Of a DNA stretch of 64,000 nucleotides, positions 35,594-47,093 are shown piece after piece. The DNA is from Colwellia demingiae (GTDB taxonomy: Bacteria > Pseudomonadota > Gammaproteobacteria > Enterobacterales > Alteromonadaceae). The notes below the pieces were generated by a model. The model did not search any database. It was not told the origin of the DNA and was given only the letters and a program-made list of their open reading frames with translations. Position 1 is the first letter of the stretch, and each line of letters opens with the position of its first letter. The stretch is from NCBI RefSeq assembly GCF_007954275.1, contig NZ_VOLT01000015.1, forward strand, positions 49,152 through 113,151, in the 5' to 3' direction. The position numbers and the translations under genes were made by a program.

Positions 35594-36028
35594 ATGTCTC
35601 ACGTTAAATTAGTCAAAGACGATTTTCATTTTATTAAAGAAATCACCACACGGTGGATGGATAATGATATTTTCGGTCACGTTAATAATGTCACTTACTA
35701 CTCTTACTTCGACACCATAGCGAATACCTATTTGATAGAACGTGTTGGGATCGATTTTCAAACGAGCCCTGTTATTGCTTTTATCGTAAATTCACAGTGT
35801 AGTTATTTTTCCAGTGTTGCTTATCCGGATAAAATAGTGGGTGCATTTCGGGTCAACCGTATAGGAAATTCATCGGTAGAGTATGGGGTAGCAATTTTTA
35901 AAGAAGGTCAGGAGTCAGTTTCAGCTTATGGAACCATGACCCATGTTTTTGTGGATAGAAAAACTGAAAAACCAGTCAAAATTGAAGGTATGCTAAGAGA
36001 AGTACTTGAACAAGCATTAAAAAAATAA
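35594..36028 (+). CDS. 4HBT-type acyl-CoA thioesterase
   Basis: A 144-residue single hot-dog-fold protein. The signature TTRWMDNDIFGHVNNVTYYSYFDTIAN carries the catalytic aspartate of the 4-hydroxybenzoyl-CoA thioesterase family. It starts two bases after the ADH stop with GGAG in the ADH tail. It probably hydrolyses acyl-CoA intermediates of the same pathway to spare CoA. It is last in the phosphatase-ALDH-ADH operon and converges on the TetR gene. Confidence 0.87.
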   Translation: MSHVKLVKDDFHFIKEITTRWMDNDIFGHVNNVTYYSYFDTIANTYLIERVGIDFQTSPVIAFIVNSQCSYFSSVAYPDKIVGAFRVNRIGNSSVEYGVAIFKEGQESVSAYGTMTHVFVDRKTEKPVKIEGMLREVLEQALKK

Positions 36029-36076
36029 TACTTGTTCATTTTATTTTTTGGCTAATAGCTATGTACAGGTTAAGTG

Positions 36077-37360
36077 TTATCCACGTTGTATTGTAGCTAT
36101 ACCATTAAAGAAAATATCAAAGAAATCGATAGAGCCTTTTACTAAATCTATTTCGTTTGGCGCTATGGCCATATCAGGAATTGACTCTATCGCACCAGCA
36201 ATAATGTTCTCTGCGACTAATAAGTTTACTTCTTTAATCGTTTTGTCGGCGATGCCTGCACGGATCATATCACCAAACAAATCTCTTACTTGGCTGGCAA
36301 TAACTTCCATTTCTTTTCTTTTGTCAGCGGGGAGCGACCACATTGTTGCATATCGAATGAGTGGACCTTGCTCACCTAATTGAATTGAAAACATTTTACG
36401 GGCAGCAAAAGCAAGCTTATCAATGGCATTAATATCCATCGACATAGTATCGCTCAACACCGATTGCTCAACGTTAAAGGTACGTTCAATACACTTAATC
36501 AATAAGTCTTCTTTATTTTTTATATGATAATAAAAAGCACCCTTGGTAACGCCAAGCGATTTAGCGAGTTCATCAAGCGATGTGCCCTTAAAGCCTTTAT
36601 GATTAAAGAAACTAGAGCCGACACGTAAAAAAGCTTCCTGTTTTTTACGGTTTTGTTCACTTCTATCAAAACCGGTAGGCGCCATGTGCTCATCGTCAAA
36701 GGATATCGCTTTAAATTCAAATTTTTCAGGCGTATTGTTTAGGCCAAATTTAATTATCGTTAACCATTGTTGATAGGCACTTTCACGTTCACTTTCTTCT
36801 ACTGAAAAAAGCCAAACAGGTAGCCAGAAAATATTACCCCAAATAGCATTCGCTGCTTTACCTGGGTGTATTGCTTGCATGCTGCCATCTTCTATACCGG
36901 CGTTGATTAAGTCTTTTACCTGAATAACAAAGTGTCGGTAATGTGCCGATATTTCTTCTTGGTGTGGTGTGGATAATGAGGCTATTTCAGTCAAACCCGC
37001 TAAGTGGCCTCTATTTCCTTTGATGATATCGTTCCAACACTCAAAGTTAAGTCGAAAGAGTGCGTCAAGTTTATCTATCGCTGAGCCGTCACAAGAAAGT
37101 GATTTATCGACGATAGCTTGCATCTCAATGCAGGTATTTAAATAACACTGATGCGTGAGCTCTTCTTTCGTTTTTACATAATAATAAAGACTCGTTTTGG
37201 TCAAATTAAGCTTGTCAGCTATTTGAGATAAAGTAGTACCTCGTGTCCCTTGCACGTTAAATAATTCAGAAGCAGCAGAGAGTATTGTTTTGTATTTTTG
37301 ATCATGCTGATTCGTTTTACTAAAGGGGGAGCTTATTTTGTTTTTGTTAGCGTTTGGCAT
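36077..37360 (-). CDS. Tandem-duplicated TetR-family regulator (two TetR modules in one chain)
   Basis: A 427-residue protein, twice the usual TetR length. Module 1 (about 20-215) has the HTH ILSAASELFNVQGTRGTTLSQIADKLNLTKTSLYYYVKTKEEL. Module 2 (about 235-427) has AFLRVGSSFFNHKGFKGTSLDELAKSLGVTKGAFYYHIKNKEDL. Each is followed by its own helical ligand domain. A single chain could thus supply both half-site readers of one operator. It is divergent from the acyl-CoA ligase at 37707, with the 19-bp motif between, and is the leading candidate regulator of the island. TGAGAACTC precedes the ATG. Confidence 0.85.
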   Translation of the reverse strand: MPNANKNKISSPFSKTNQHDQKYKTILSAASELFNVQGTRGTTLSQIADKLNLTKTSLYYYVKTKEELTHQCYLNTCIEMQAIVDKSLSCDGSAIDKLDALFRLNFECWNDIIKGNRGHLAGLTEIASLSTPHQEEISAHYRHFVIQVKDLINAGIEDGSMQAIHPGKAANAIWGNIFWLPVWLFSVEESERESAYQQWLTIIKFGLNNTPEKFEFKAISFDDEHMAPTGFDRSEQNRKKQEAFLRVGSSFFNHKGFKGTSLDELAKSLGVTKGAFYYHIKNKEDLLIKCIERTFNVEQSVLSDTMSMDINAIDKLAFAARKMFSIQLGEQGPLIRYATMWSLPADKRKEMEVIASQVRDLFGDMIRAGIADKTIKEVNLLVAENIIAGAIESIPDMAIAPNEIDLVKGSIDFFDIFFNGIATIQRG

Positions 37361-37706
37361 GAGTTCTCAACGGTTACTTTATTTTTATAGAAATTATTTT
37401 ATTAATTTTTAACGGGACAGTAATTATACCATGCGTTCAATTTTATTGTATGCCATATAATTTAAATGTTCAATGAGCCCTTGATATCAGTGCTTAATAT
37501 TATATTTATTGGTTTGATTAGTATTATTTGATGATGTTTTTTTGAGAGTAATTACTAAAATAAATGCAAGGACATAAAAACTAGTGTCTCCTTTGTACTT
37601 GAAAGCACCCTAAACATACTGTAAGTTCGAATTGGCTATAAGAGAGTTAATATAGTCTACATATTAGATTTGTGCTAACAGCTCCCAATTAAAAAGAGAA
37701 TCAGTA
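37361..37706. promoter_or_regulatory. Divergent control region: tetR / acyl-CoA ligase
   Basis: A 346-base non-coding region shared by the two divergent units. It is very AT-rich. The clear element is ACATACTGTAAGTTCGAAT at 37614-37632 (19-bp island motif, copy 2), ending 74 bases before the ligase ATG. AAAAAGAGAA just before the ATG is the ribosome site. Confidence 0.7.
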
Positions 37707-39455
37707 ATGCAAAATATGGTATTGCAAAATCAAGACATAAAAATTGACGCAGCGTCTACAACTTCAGTATTGAAAGAGTTGTTTGTACTCACTGAAAAAG
37801 GCCAACCCTTTGAAGTTATCAATAAAGTAAGAGAGGATATTAATTATCAAGCGTTTGCGACCTTGCCAGAAAATTTAAATGCAATGTTCAAAACTGCAAC
37901 ATATACTTATGGCGACGCTGACTTTATAATTTTTAAAGATGAGCGTCACAGTTTTCGAAGCCTTTATCAAGAAGCCAGTGAGTTTGCCTGTGCCTTGGTT
38001 GAGCAGTATCAAATATCTGAGGGGGACAGAATTACCATTTCAATGCGTAATTACCCTGAATGGATAATCGCTTTTATGGCTATTACCAGTATTGGCGCTA
38101 TTGCGGTGCCATTAAATGCTTGGTGGCAACAAGAAGAGTTTACTCAGGTAATAGCGCATTGCGATGCTAAGTTAGCCATTGTAGATGACAAACGATACGA
38201 TTTACTCGCAACATGTTTAGAAAAAAATGATACACCTGTCATTATTGCTCGTCCGTCGTTAGCGCAAACAGAAACGATAAAAAGAAATGTTGAAACATTT
38301 GATGGTTTGGTTGCAAAATATCAAGGTCAAGCGATGCCTACTTTGGCCGTTAGCAGTGACGCCATTGCCACCATTTTTTATACTTCAGGTTCAACGGGTG
38401 CGCCTAAAGGAGCTGTCTCTAGCCATGAAAGTATTTTAACGGCGATAAACACTTGGGTTATGTTAGGTGTTTCTGCAGGTGCAGCAAACACTAAACAAAA
38501 TATCGAACCTTCATCGAATGCGCCTGCTGCATTAATGACAGTACCGCTTTTTCACGTTACCGGTTGTCATACACTATTTCTACTTTCAATGATCATGGGT
38601 CGTAAAACCGTGATGATGCCTTATTGGGATGCTGAAGAAGCATTACGCCTAATAGAAAAAGAAAATGTCACTTATTTCAATGGTGTGCCGACCATGTCGA
38701 TGGAGTTGATGAATCACCCTAATAAATCAAAATACGATTTAAGCTCGTTAAACGACATATGTGCCGGCGGGGCAGCTAGGCCCCCTGAACATGTGCGTAA
38801 AATTTATGACGCCTTTAAATCAGGTAACCCAAGTTGTGGTTATGGTTTAACAGAAACTAACGCATTAGGTGCTGTTAACGGGCCCGTTGATTATGTTCAA
38901 AAGCCAAACAGTGCCGGTTTACCGACTCCGCCTATCGTACAAGTAGAAATACTCGATGAAAATGACCAAGTACTTGCCGTGGGAGAGCCGGGTGAAATTG
39001 TCATTAAAACGATGGCTAATATCTTGGGTTATTGGCGCAACCCACAAGCGACAGAAGCCGCATTTATTAATGGGTATTTTAGAACAGGTGATATAGGGTT
39101 TTTAGATGAAGACGGCTTCATTTATATTGTCGACCGTGCTAAAGACATCATTATCCGTGGTGGTGAAAATATTTCATGCCTTGAAGTGGAATCATCACTT
39201 TATAAACATGCCTTGGTTGGAGAAGTGTCTGTGTTTGCATTACCTGATGAACGATTAGGGGAGGTTGTTGGTGCGGTTGTTTATGTCGGCAATACTTCTG
39301 CAGAAATAACCGAAGCGATACTACAAGAATTTGTTGCTGAGCATTTAGCTAAATTTAAAGTGCCAAGAAAAATCTGGATAATTAACGAAAATTTACCGCG
39401 TTTAGGCTCAGGGAAAATTGATAAGCGCACGTTAAAAGAAACCTATATTAGCTAA
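37707..39455 (+). CDS. Class I acyl-CoA synthetase (AMP-forming)
   Basis: A 582-residue acid-CoA ligase. ATP-binding A3 motif IFYTSGSTGAPKGA, A5 YGLTETNALGA, A7/A8 YFRTGDIGFLDEDGFIYIVDRAKDIIIRGGENISCLEVE and the catalytic lysine in GSGKIDKRTLKE are all present. It activates a carboxylic acid with ATP and CoA, here presumably the acid made by the ALDH. It is the first gene of a unit running through MaoC, SDR and thiolase. The N-terminal 60 residues are longer than in short-chain homologues, as in ligases for bulky acids. Confidence 0.92.
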   Translation: MQNMVLQNQDIKIDAASTTSVLKELFVLTEKGQPFEVINKVREDINYQAFATLPENLNAMFKTATYTYGDADFIIFKDERHSFRSLYQEASEFACALVEQYQISEGDRITISMRNYPEWIIAFMAITSIGAIAVPLNAWWQQEEFTQVIAHCDAKLAIVDDKRYDLLATCLEKNDTPVIIARPSLAQTETIKRNVETFDGLVAKYQGQAMPTLAVSSDAIATIFYTSGSTGAPKGAVSSHESILTAINTWVMLGVSAGAANTKQNIEPSSNAPAALMTVPLFHVTGCHTLFLLSMIMGRKTVMMPYWDAEEALRLIEKENVTYFNGVPTMSMELMNHPNKSKYDLSSLNDICAGGAARPPEHVRKIYDAFKSGNPSCGYGLTETNALGAVNGPVDYVQKPNSAGLPTPPIVQVEILDENDQVLAVGEPGEIVIKTMANILGYWRNPQATEAAFINGYFRTGDIGFLDEDGFIYIVDRAKDIIIRGGENISCLEVESSLYKHALVGEVSVFALPDERLGEVVGAVVYVGNTSAEITEAILQEFVAEHLAKFKVPRKIWIINENLPRLGSGKIDKRTLKETYIS

Positions 39456-39521
39456 TTCTTAACGTTAACTTATTCGCGATTAACACTGTTTCATCTATTA
39501 GAAATTATAAAAGGCAATCTC

Positions 39522-39986
39522 ATGGCTAGCACCATCAATGCAAAAAACTTACCTGATTACGTCGGGAAAACAGTAGGAACCTCATCGTGGTTCACTATCA
39601 CGCAAGCGCAAATAGATACGTTTGGCGATGCAACGCATGATCATCAGTTTATTCATGTTGATCCGGTAAAAGCAAAAGAAACGCCTTTTGGCGGCACCAT
39701 TGCTCATGGATTTTTATCCTTGTCGTTATTATCGGCAATATCCTATGAAGCAGGTTTACAGCTTGAAAACATGACCATGGGTTTGAACTACGGTTTTGAG
39801 AAAATTCGTTTTTTACAGCCAGTAAAAGTAGACACCAAGGTTAGAGGAAAGATGACCTTGACTGAATATAGTGAAAAACGTCCTGGACAATTTTTATTTA
39901 ATTGGCTGGTTGAAGTTGAAATTGAAGGTGAAACTAAACCAGCCTTAACGGCACAGTGGTTAACGATGACCATGATTAGTAAATAG
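39522..39986 (+). CDS. MaoC-family (R)-enoyl-CoA hydratase
   Basis: A 154-residue hot-dog hydratase with the R-hydratase motif FGDATHDHQFIHVDPVKAKETPFGGTIAHGFLSLSLL, including the catalytic Asp-x4-His. It adds water to trans-2-enoyl-CoA. AAGG precedes the ATG. Placement before an SDR and thiolase makes it the hydration step of an MFE-2-like beta-oxidation. Its stop codon is part of the palindromic operator at 39986. Confidence 0.9.
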   Translation: MASTINAKNLPDYVGKTVGTSSWFTITQAQIDTFGDATHDHQFIHVDPVKAKETPFGGTIAHGFLSLSLLSAISYEAGLQLENMTMGLNYGFEKIRFLQPVKVDTKVRGKMTLTEYSEKRPGQFLFNWLVEVEIEGETKPALTAQWLTMTMISK

Positions 39987-39999
39987 TCACCTAGGTGAC
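39986..39999 (+). promoter_or_regulatory. 14-bp perfect palindrome before the beta-oxidation SDR
   Basis: GTCACCTAGGTGAC, the core of the 18-bp palindrome found at 63561. It lies 78 bases before the SDR start and could give the SDR-thiolase pair an internal, separately controlled promoter. Geometry TGTCA-N6-TGACA (here AGTCA on the left) resembles a CRP-family site. Confidence 0.65.
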
Positions 40000-40077
40000 A
40001 ATATTATTACTCAATACAACGTAGCCTAGTGCTAGAAATATTAAAAACGAAATAATTAAAATCTTAAAGAGGTTCTT

Positions 40078-40998
40078 ATGTCAGTAAAATATAACAATCA
40101 AGTAGCAATCGTTACGGGTGCAGGTGTCGGTTTAGGTCGTTCTCATGCGTTAGCATTAGCAGCACGTGGCGCTAAAGTTGTCGTCAATGATCTTGGTGGT
40201 AAAGACGGTTCATTATCAGCCGTATCATTAGCTGTTGTTGCTGAAATAGAAGCTGCTGGTGGCGAAGCTATCGCTAATGGCGCAAACGTTGCTGATATGG
40301 CACAAGTACAAAACATGGTTGAACAAGTCATGGAAAAATGGGGCCGTGTTGATATTTTAGTTAACAATGCCGGTATTTTACGAGATAAGTCTTTTGGCAA
40401 TATGCCCATTGAAGATTTCAAACTAGTCGTTGACGTACATTTGATGGGCGCAGCTAACTGTTCAAAAGCGGTATGGAATATCATGAAAGCTCAACAATAC
40501 GGTCGTATTGTAATGACAACTTCTTCATCTGGCTTATACGGTAACTTTGGTCAAGCGAACTACGGCGCAGCCAAAATGGGCGTAGCGGGTTTGATGAACA
40601 CCTTATGTATTGAAGGCGAAAAATACGGAATTAAAGTTAATTGCTTATCACCAACAGCACGTACGGCAATGACTGAAGATTTAATTGAAGACAAACGCGT
40701 ATTAGAAATGATGACTGTTGAATCTGTAACGACGGGTTTATTAGCATTAGTTGCTGAAAACTCACCAAACAGAGCTATTTTAGGCTGTGGTGCTGGTGGT
40801 TATGCACGTGCGGTTATCAAAGAAACTGATGGTATTTATTTATCCCCGGAAGAGCAAACACCTGAAAATATCCTAGCGAAATGGGATGAGTTAGAAGACG
40901 AATCTAGCAGCAAAGAACTAAAAGCGGGTTGGATGCAAACCAACAAATATGTAGCAAAAGCAGCCGCTTTTCTTAGCATTGACTTAGCAGCTAAATAG
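40078..40998 (+). CDS. SDR, 3-hydroxyacyl-CoA dehydrogenase of MFE-2 type
   Basis: A 306-residue short-chain dehydrogenase. The NAD motif and following strand, TGAGVGLGRSHALALAARGAKVVVNDLGG, are typical of the peroxisomal multifunctional enzyme type 2 dehydrogenase domain. Catalytic Ser-Tyr-Lys lie in TTSSSGLYGNFGQANYGAAKMG. It probably oxidises the (R)-3-hydroxyacyl-CoA made by MaoC. AGAGG precedes the ATG. It is followed by thiolase after 21 bases. Confidence 0.9.
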   Translation: MSVKYNNQVAIVTGAGVGLGRSHALALAARGAKVVVNDLGGKDGSLSAVSLAVVAEIEAAGGEAIANGANVADMAQVQNMVEQVMEKWGRVDILVNNAGILRDKSFGNMPIEDFKLVVDVHLMGAANCSKAVWNIMKAQQYGRIVMTTSSSGLYGNFGQANYGAAKMGVAGLMNTLCIEGEKYGIKVNCLSPTARTAMTEDLIEDKRVLEMMTVESVTTGLLALVAENSPNRAILGCGAGGYARAVIKETDGIYLSPEEQTPENILAKWDELEDESSSKELKAGWMQTNKYVAKAAAFLSIDLAAK

Positions 40999-41019
40999 CT
41001 TATTACAGAGGGAAATATC

Positions 41020-42198
41020 ATGAGAGAAGCAGTTATTGTATCAACGGCGCGTACGCCAATTGGTAAAGGTTATCGCGGTGCATTTAATATGACTACAGCC
41101 CCTACATTAGGTGGTCATGCAATTAAACATGCAGTAGAGCGTGCCGGTATAGATGGCAGTGAAGTTGAAGACGTTATTATGGGTTGTGCGATGCAACAAG
41201 GCACAACCGGCTTAAATATTGGCCGTTTAGCTGCACTTGCGGGTGGTTTACCTACCACGGTTAGTGGTATGTCACTTGACCGTCAATGTTCATCTGGTTT
41301 AATGGCAATAGCTACAGCAGCGAAGCAAATTATACACGACGGTATGGATGTTACTATTGGCGCTGGTTTAGAGTCTATTTCATTGGTTCAAAATGAACAT
41401 GTAAATACGCACATGGCTGTTGATAAGAATCTAGCAGCAATGCATAAAGATATTTATATGAATATGCTGCAAACGGCTGAAATCGTCTCTGAGCGTTACG
41501 GTATAAGTCGTGAACGTCAAGATGAATACGGTTTATTAAGTCAAAATCGTACCGCCGAGGCTGTTGCTGCTGGTCGTTACGATGATGAAATCGTACCAAT
41601 GACAACGACTAAAGCGGTAGTCGATAGAGAAACTAAAGAAGTTTCTTATCAAGAAGTGACTGTTTCAGCAGACGAAGGTCTTAGAGCGACTACGTTAGAT
41701 AGTTTAACTAACCTTAGAACTGTAATGGACGATGGTGTTATTACTGCGGGTAATGCTAGTCAGTTATCTGATGGTGCATCTGCTTGTGTATTAATGGAAG
41801 CTAAAGTAGCCCAAGCGAAAGGTCTTAAACCACTGGGCCGTTACATGGGCATTTCAGTTGCGGGTTGCGAACCTGATGAAATGGGCATAGGACCAGTATT
41901 TGCAGTACCAAAATTACTAGCACAACACGGTCTTACTGTTGATGATATTGGCTTGTTTGAGCTAAATGAAGCATTTGCAGTTCAGGTTCTTTATTGTGCC
42001 GATACTTTAGGTATTCCAATGGACAAACTTAATGTCAATGGCGGAGCAATTTCAATTGGTCACCCATATGGCATGAGTGGTGCTCGTATGGTTGGTCACG
42101 CACTAATCGAAGGTCAACGTCGTGGCGTTAAATATGTGGTTATCACTATGTGTGTTGGCGGCGGTATGGGCGCAGCAGGATTGTTTGAAGTACTTTAA
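41020..42198 (+). CDS. Thiolase (acetyl-CoA C-acyltransferase)
   Basis: A 392-residue degradative-type thiolase. Nucleophile Cys is in [14 protein letters not shown]; the His of [17 protein letters not shown] and second Cys of [15 protein letters not shown] complete the active site. It cleaves 3-ketoacyl-CoA with CoA. GAGGG precedes the ATG. It is the last gene of the ligase-MaoC-SDR-thiolase unit, with a strong terminator 92 bases downstream. Confidence 0.93.
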   Translation: MREAVIVSTARTPIGKGYRGAFNMTTAPTLGGHAIKHAVERAGIDGSEVEDVIMGCAMQQGTTGLNIGRLAALAGGLPTTVSGMSLDRQCSSGLMAIATAAKQIIHDGMDVTIGAGLESISLVQNEHVNTHMAVDKNLAAMHKDIYMNMLQTAEIVSERYGISRERQDEYGLLSQNRTAEAVAAGRYDDEIVPMTTTKAVVDRETKEVSYQEVTVSADEGLRATTLDSLTNLRTVMDDGVITAGNASQLSDGASACVLMEAKVAQAKGLKPLGRYMGISVAGCEPDEMGIGPVFAVPKLLAQHGLTVDDIGLFELNEAFAVQVLYCADTLGIPMDKLNVNGGAISIGHPYGMSGARMVGHALIEGQRRGVKYVVITMCVGGGMGAAGLFEVL

Positions 42199-42289
42199 AA
42201 CCATTGATTCAAGAGATTTTTGTTAAGTAAACCACTTAAAGTAAGTGATTAAAAAATTCAGATTTTAATGACTTATTTAAGGGAAAGGC

Positions 42290-42321
42290 AAAAAACGTAG
42301 CTCATTTAGCTACGTTTTTTT
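42290..42321 (+). terminator. Rho-independent terminator after thiolase
   Basis: AAAAACGTAGCT (42291-42302) pairs with AGCTACGTTTTT around CATTT, followed by more T. Stem, short loop and T run make this one of the clearest terminators in the window. Confidence 0.85.
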
Positions 42322-42494
42322 ATGGCTGTTTTTTGGGCCGCCTTATTGATATAGAACTTGCTCGAAAAGCCATCCATAGATTAAAGGTTAAAGTCTGCTT
42401 AGTGTTTAACTTATCAATTTACTGTCGCCAAGGTGACCTTTGTGTCGGTTAACTTATGTCAATGTGAGGCTACTCTACTAAAAAGGAACGCTCT

Positions 42495-43499
42495 GTGATC
42501 ATAAAATCTTATTCAACATTCATTATTATGTCGACACTCTACTTATCAAGCTTATTGCCTGGTAATGCAAACGCTTCAGCTACCGATGCTCTAGGCGATT
42601 TCTCTGCGAGTGTCTCAGAAGTTGATCACGAAGTAGTGACCATTTGGAGTCAAGGTGTCCGGCTCGAAGGTGATATTTATAAGCCTAAAGGACTTAAGGC
42701 CAGTGATAAATTGCCGGGTATTTTAATGGTGCCTGGTTGGGGTGGTAACAAAAAAAACATTGAGAAAAATTATGCGCCACATTTTGCCAAACAAGGGTTT
42801 ATTGTACTGAGCTTTGATTTTAAAAGCTGGGGACAAAGCGATGGCCCAGTAGTCTTAGCAGAAAAACTGTCTACCGGAGACAAGGCCGAAGAAATTAATG
42901 TAAAGGTTACTCATATCCGCCAAATTATTAACCCACTATCTATGGTCGAGGATGTTCGTGCGGCGCTATACTTTCTAGGTAGTGAACCACAAGTAATGTC
43001 GAATAATTTAGGTATTTGGGGCACCAGTATGGGCGGTGGTCTTGCGCTTGTTGCTGCTGCCAATGATGATCGCGTTAAAGCACTAGTCAGTCAATTGGCA
43101 CCATTGAACTACAAATACAATTTAAGAATGATACCTGATCAACAAATGCGTCAAGTAGAAGCTATGGCTGCACGTGGCATTATCCCGCCATATCCAGGTC
43201 CTAAAAGTAAAGTAAATCCAATGTTAAGAGGTTTTCCTGACTGGGTGGCAATGAAACGTTTTGATCCCATGTTGCATCTCTCTGACTTAAAAGCAGCCAC
43301 GTTAATTATGGATGTTAAAGATGAGAAACTATTTGAGAATAAAGAAAACGGTAAACTAGTTTACGATTCAATTAAAGACCGCTTAGCAAGCCGTTACCTT
43401 ACTTTCCCCGGTGAACACTACGACATGTATAAAGGCGATAACTTGAATAAGGGCAGAGCAGAAGCAATTGAATGGTTTACTATGTATCTGCAAAAGTAA
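42495..43499 (+). CDS. Exported alpha/beta-hydrolase
   Basis: A 334-residue dienelactone-hydrolase/Xaa-Pro-peptidase-like alpha/beta-hydrolase. The start is GTG 42495 with AAAAGGAACG upstream. The N-terminus (IIKSYSTFIIMSTLYLSSLLPGNANA) is a signal peptide, so it acts in the periplasm. The nucleophile elbow is GIWGTSMGGGLAL, with probable acid in IMDVKDEKL and His in FPGEHYDMYKG. It is monocistronic between two terminators. In this context it may open an ester or lactone of the imported compound. Confidence 0.83.
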   Translation: MIIKSYSTFIIMSTLYLSSLLPGNANASATDALGDFSASVSEVDHEVVTIWSQGVRLEGDIYKPKGLKASDKLPGILMVPGWGGNKKNIEKNYAPHFAKQGFIVLSFDFKSWGQSDGPVVLAEKLSTGDKAEEINVKVTHIRQIINPLSMVEDVRAALYFLGSEPQVMSNNLGIWGTSMGGGLALVAAANDDRVKALVSQLAPLNYKYNLRMIPDQQMRQVEAMAARGIIPPYPGPKSKVNPMLRGFPDWVAMKRFDPMLHLSDLKAATLIMDVKDEKLFENKENGKLVYDSIKDRLASRYLTFPGEHYDMYKGDNLNKGRAEAIEWFTMYLQK

Positions 43500-43547
43500 C
43501 GTTGCAGTTATTAGTGCCGCTATTCGGTAAAGTAATTTAGATCTGAA

Positions 43548-43584
43548 ATGAGTAGTACGGCCAACCAATGGCCGTACTACTCAT
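43548..43584. terminator. Bidirectional terminator between convergent genes
   Basis: ATGAGTAGTACGGCCA and TGGCCGTACTACTCAT form a perfect 16-bp stem with a 5-base loop, midway between the stops of the plus-strand hydrolase and the minus-strand SDR. It should stop transcription from both sides. Confidence 0.75.
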
Positions 43585-43602
43585 TAAGGGTGGTAATACT
43601 TG

Positions 43603-44391
43603 TTAAAGCTCGCCATAACCACTACTGGCGATAACACCACCATCGAGTACTAAGGTATGTCCCGTCATCCAACTTGATGCTTGTGAGGACAAATAAATGG
43701 CAGTGCCGGCAATATCTTCTGCTTTACCTAAGCGCTCTTTAGGCACCATTTTTTTAGCAAATCGTTCTTCTTGTTCGTTAACAATATACTTTGTTAGTTT
43801 ACTTAAAAAGAACCCAGGCGCTATCGCATTAATATTTATGTTGTCTTTAACTAAATCAGCGGCAAGGTGGCGAGTCATTTGGATTACCGCTGCTTTACTC
43901 GCCGCGTATGAATAGTTGTTTGCTTTTGGGTTGTTGATACCATTGATTGAAGCGATGTTAATAACTCGCGCTGGACTGTCACTTGTCGCTGAGGATGATA
44001 ACAATGTTAATAATTTTTGTGTGACAAAAAAGGGAGATTTAGCATTTAAGTTCATCACCTTATCCCAACCTTCTTCTGGAAACTCTGCAAAGGGTGCACC
44101 CCATGCCGCGCCGGCATTGTTGACCAAAATATCAAGTTTACTTTCATGTAAGCTAATGGTGTTAACCAATGCTTCAATACCACTAAGTGTCGATAAATCA
44201 GCAGCAATAGCAATGCATTCACCTAACATGTTCAGTTCTTTTACTGTTGCGTTTAGTTCATCTTCGTTACGCGCTGTAATGTAAGTTTTAACGCCATTTT
44301 CGACAAACCCACGGGCTATCATTGCCCCTAAACCACGAGAACCGCCAGTAACAAGGGCAACTTTTCCTGAGAGTGAAAATAGATTTTTCAT
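43603..44391 (-). CDS. Short-chain dehydrogenase/reductase (RhlG-like)
   Basis: A 262-residue classical SDR. The cofactor motif is TGGSRGLGAMIARGF, with NADP preference suggested by ITARNEDEL; NNAGAAWGAPF and the Ser-Tyr-Lys triad INIASINGINNPKANNYSYAASKAAV follow, ending WMTGHTLVLDGG. It resembles beta-ketoacyl reductases of the RhlG/polyhydroxyalkanoate type. AAGG lies upstream of the ATG. It follows the SGNH hydrolase and dienoyl-CoA reductase genes, but a 67-base gap holding a possible operator (44406) separates it from them. Confidence 0.88.
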   Translation of the reverse strand: MKNLFSLSGKVALVTGGSRGLGAMIARGFVENGVKTYITARNEDELNATVKELNMLGECIAIAADLSTLSGIEALVNTISLHESKLDILVNNAGAAWGAPFAEFPEEGWDKVMNLNAKSPFFVTQKLLTLLSSSATSDSPARVINIASINGINNPKANNYSYAASKAAVIQMTRHLAADLVKDNININAIAPGFFLSKLTKYIVNEQEERFAKKMVPKERLGKAEDIAGTAIYLSSQASSWMTGHTLVLDGGVIASSGYGEL

Positions 44392-44405
44392 TATGTTTTA
44401 CCTTA

Positions 44406-44422
44406 TTAGTTCGTTTTTAGTA
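44406..44422 (-). promoter_or_regulatory. Possible operator before the RhlG-like SDR
   Basis: TTAGTTCGTTTTTAGTA matches 15 of 17 bases of the dyad before the acyl-CoA dehydrogenase at 61589 (TTAGTTCGTATTTCGTA). Its position 15 bases before the ATG suits repression. The region is AT-rich, so chance similarity is not excluded. Confidence 0.4.
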
Positions 44423-44458
44423 TTTTATGCCTGTTAACTATTACTATTTTTTTGTTAT

Positions 44459-45037
44459 TTAGCAGAGCGTTGCCCAGCGCGATAGAACAGCATTAAGTTG
44501 CTCATCCAGCATTTGATACGCTTCTTCTGTTAAATGCAGTCCATCATCGACAAACCATTGTTCATCATTGGCAATATAGTGGTTGAAGTTAAAGTAATGT
44601 AGATTGACGATTTGTTTCTGATTATCGGTAGTTTTGCTTGTTGCAGTTTTGCGGATGAGACGTTTATCACGGTCAATAAAGGTCTTAATCTGCTGGTTAA
44701 TATCATCAATAATCTCTAGTTGCCCAGCAGTTTCTTTTTGAGGGCATGCCATTATTGAAAAATATCCAATGTTGGCCGTTGGCTGTAAACGCATTAATGT
44801 TGTTAATACGGTTTTAATATTTTCGACGGTTTTCTTTGGGGCAACGCCATAGATCAAATCATTACTACCACAATAAAGCAGGTAGCTTTTTGCTTTAGGT
44901 AAAGTACTTAAGTCTCTATCACACCAATATTGGCTTTGGGTACCGCGAACAGCATGATTACATACGTTAAGCGGCGCCCAATTCGGTTGTTGCCAAAATT
45001 CAAAAATGCTGCTGCCAATCATCACTATGTCGACCAT
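44459..45037 (-). CDS. SGNH/GDSL-family hydrolase
   Basis: A 192-residue GDSL-type esterase. Block I MVDIVMIGSSIFEFW has the nucleophile Ser in GSSIF; block III LYCGSNDL has the Gly/Asn oxyanion residues; block V WFVDDGLHLTEEAYQML has the D-x-x-H pair. No signal peptide is visible, so it is cytoplasmic. It starts 12 bases after the dienoyl-CoA reductase stop and is probably in the same unit. It may deacylate an intermediate. Confidence 0.83.
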   Translation of the reverse strand: MVDIVMIGSSIFEFWQQPNWAPLNVCNHAVRGTQSQYWCDRDLSTLPKAKSYLLYCGSNDLIYGVAPKKTVENIKTVLTTLMRLQPTANIGYFSIMACPQKETAGQLEIIDDINQQIKTFIDRDKRLIRKTATSKTTDNQKQIVNLHYFNFNHYIANDEQWFVDDGLHLTEEAYQMLDEQLNAVLSRWATLC

Positions 45038-45049
45038 ATTGATTGTCGC

Positions 45050-47080
<2,031 letters not shown>

Positions 47081-47093
47081 TCATTAAGTCGAT

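Noticed and set aside
36048..36383. Plus-strand 111-codon frame
   Set aside because: Antisense shadow of the 3' end of the tandem TetR gene.
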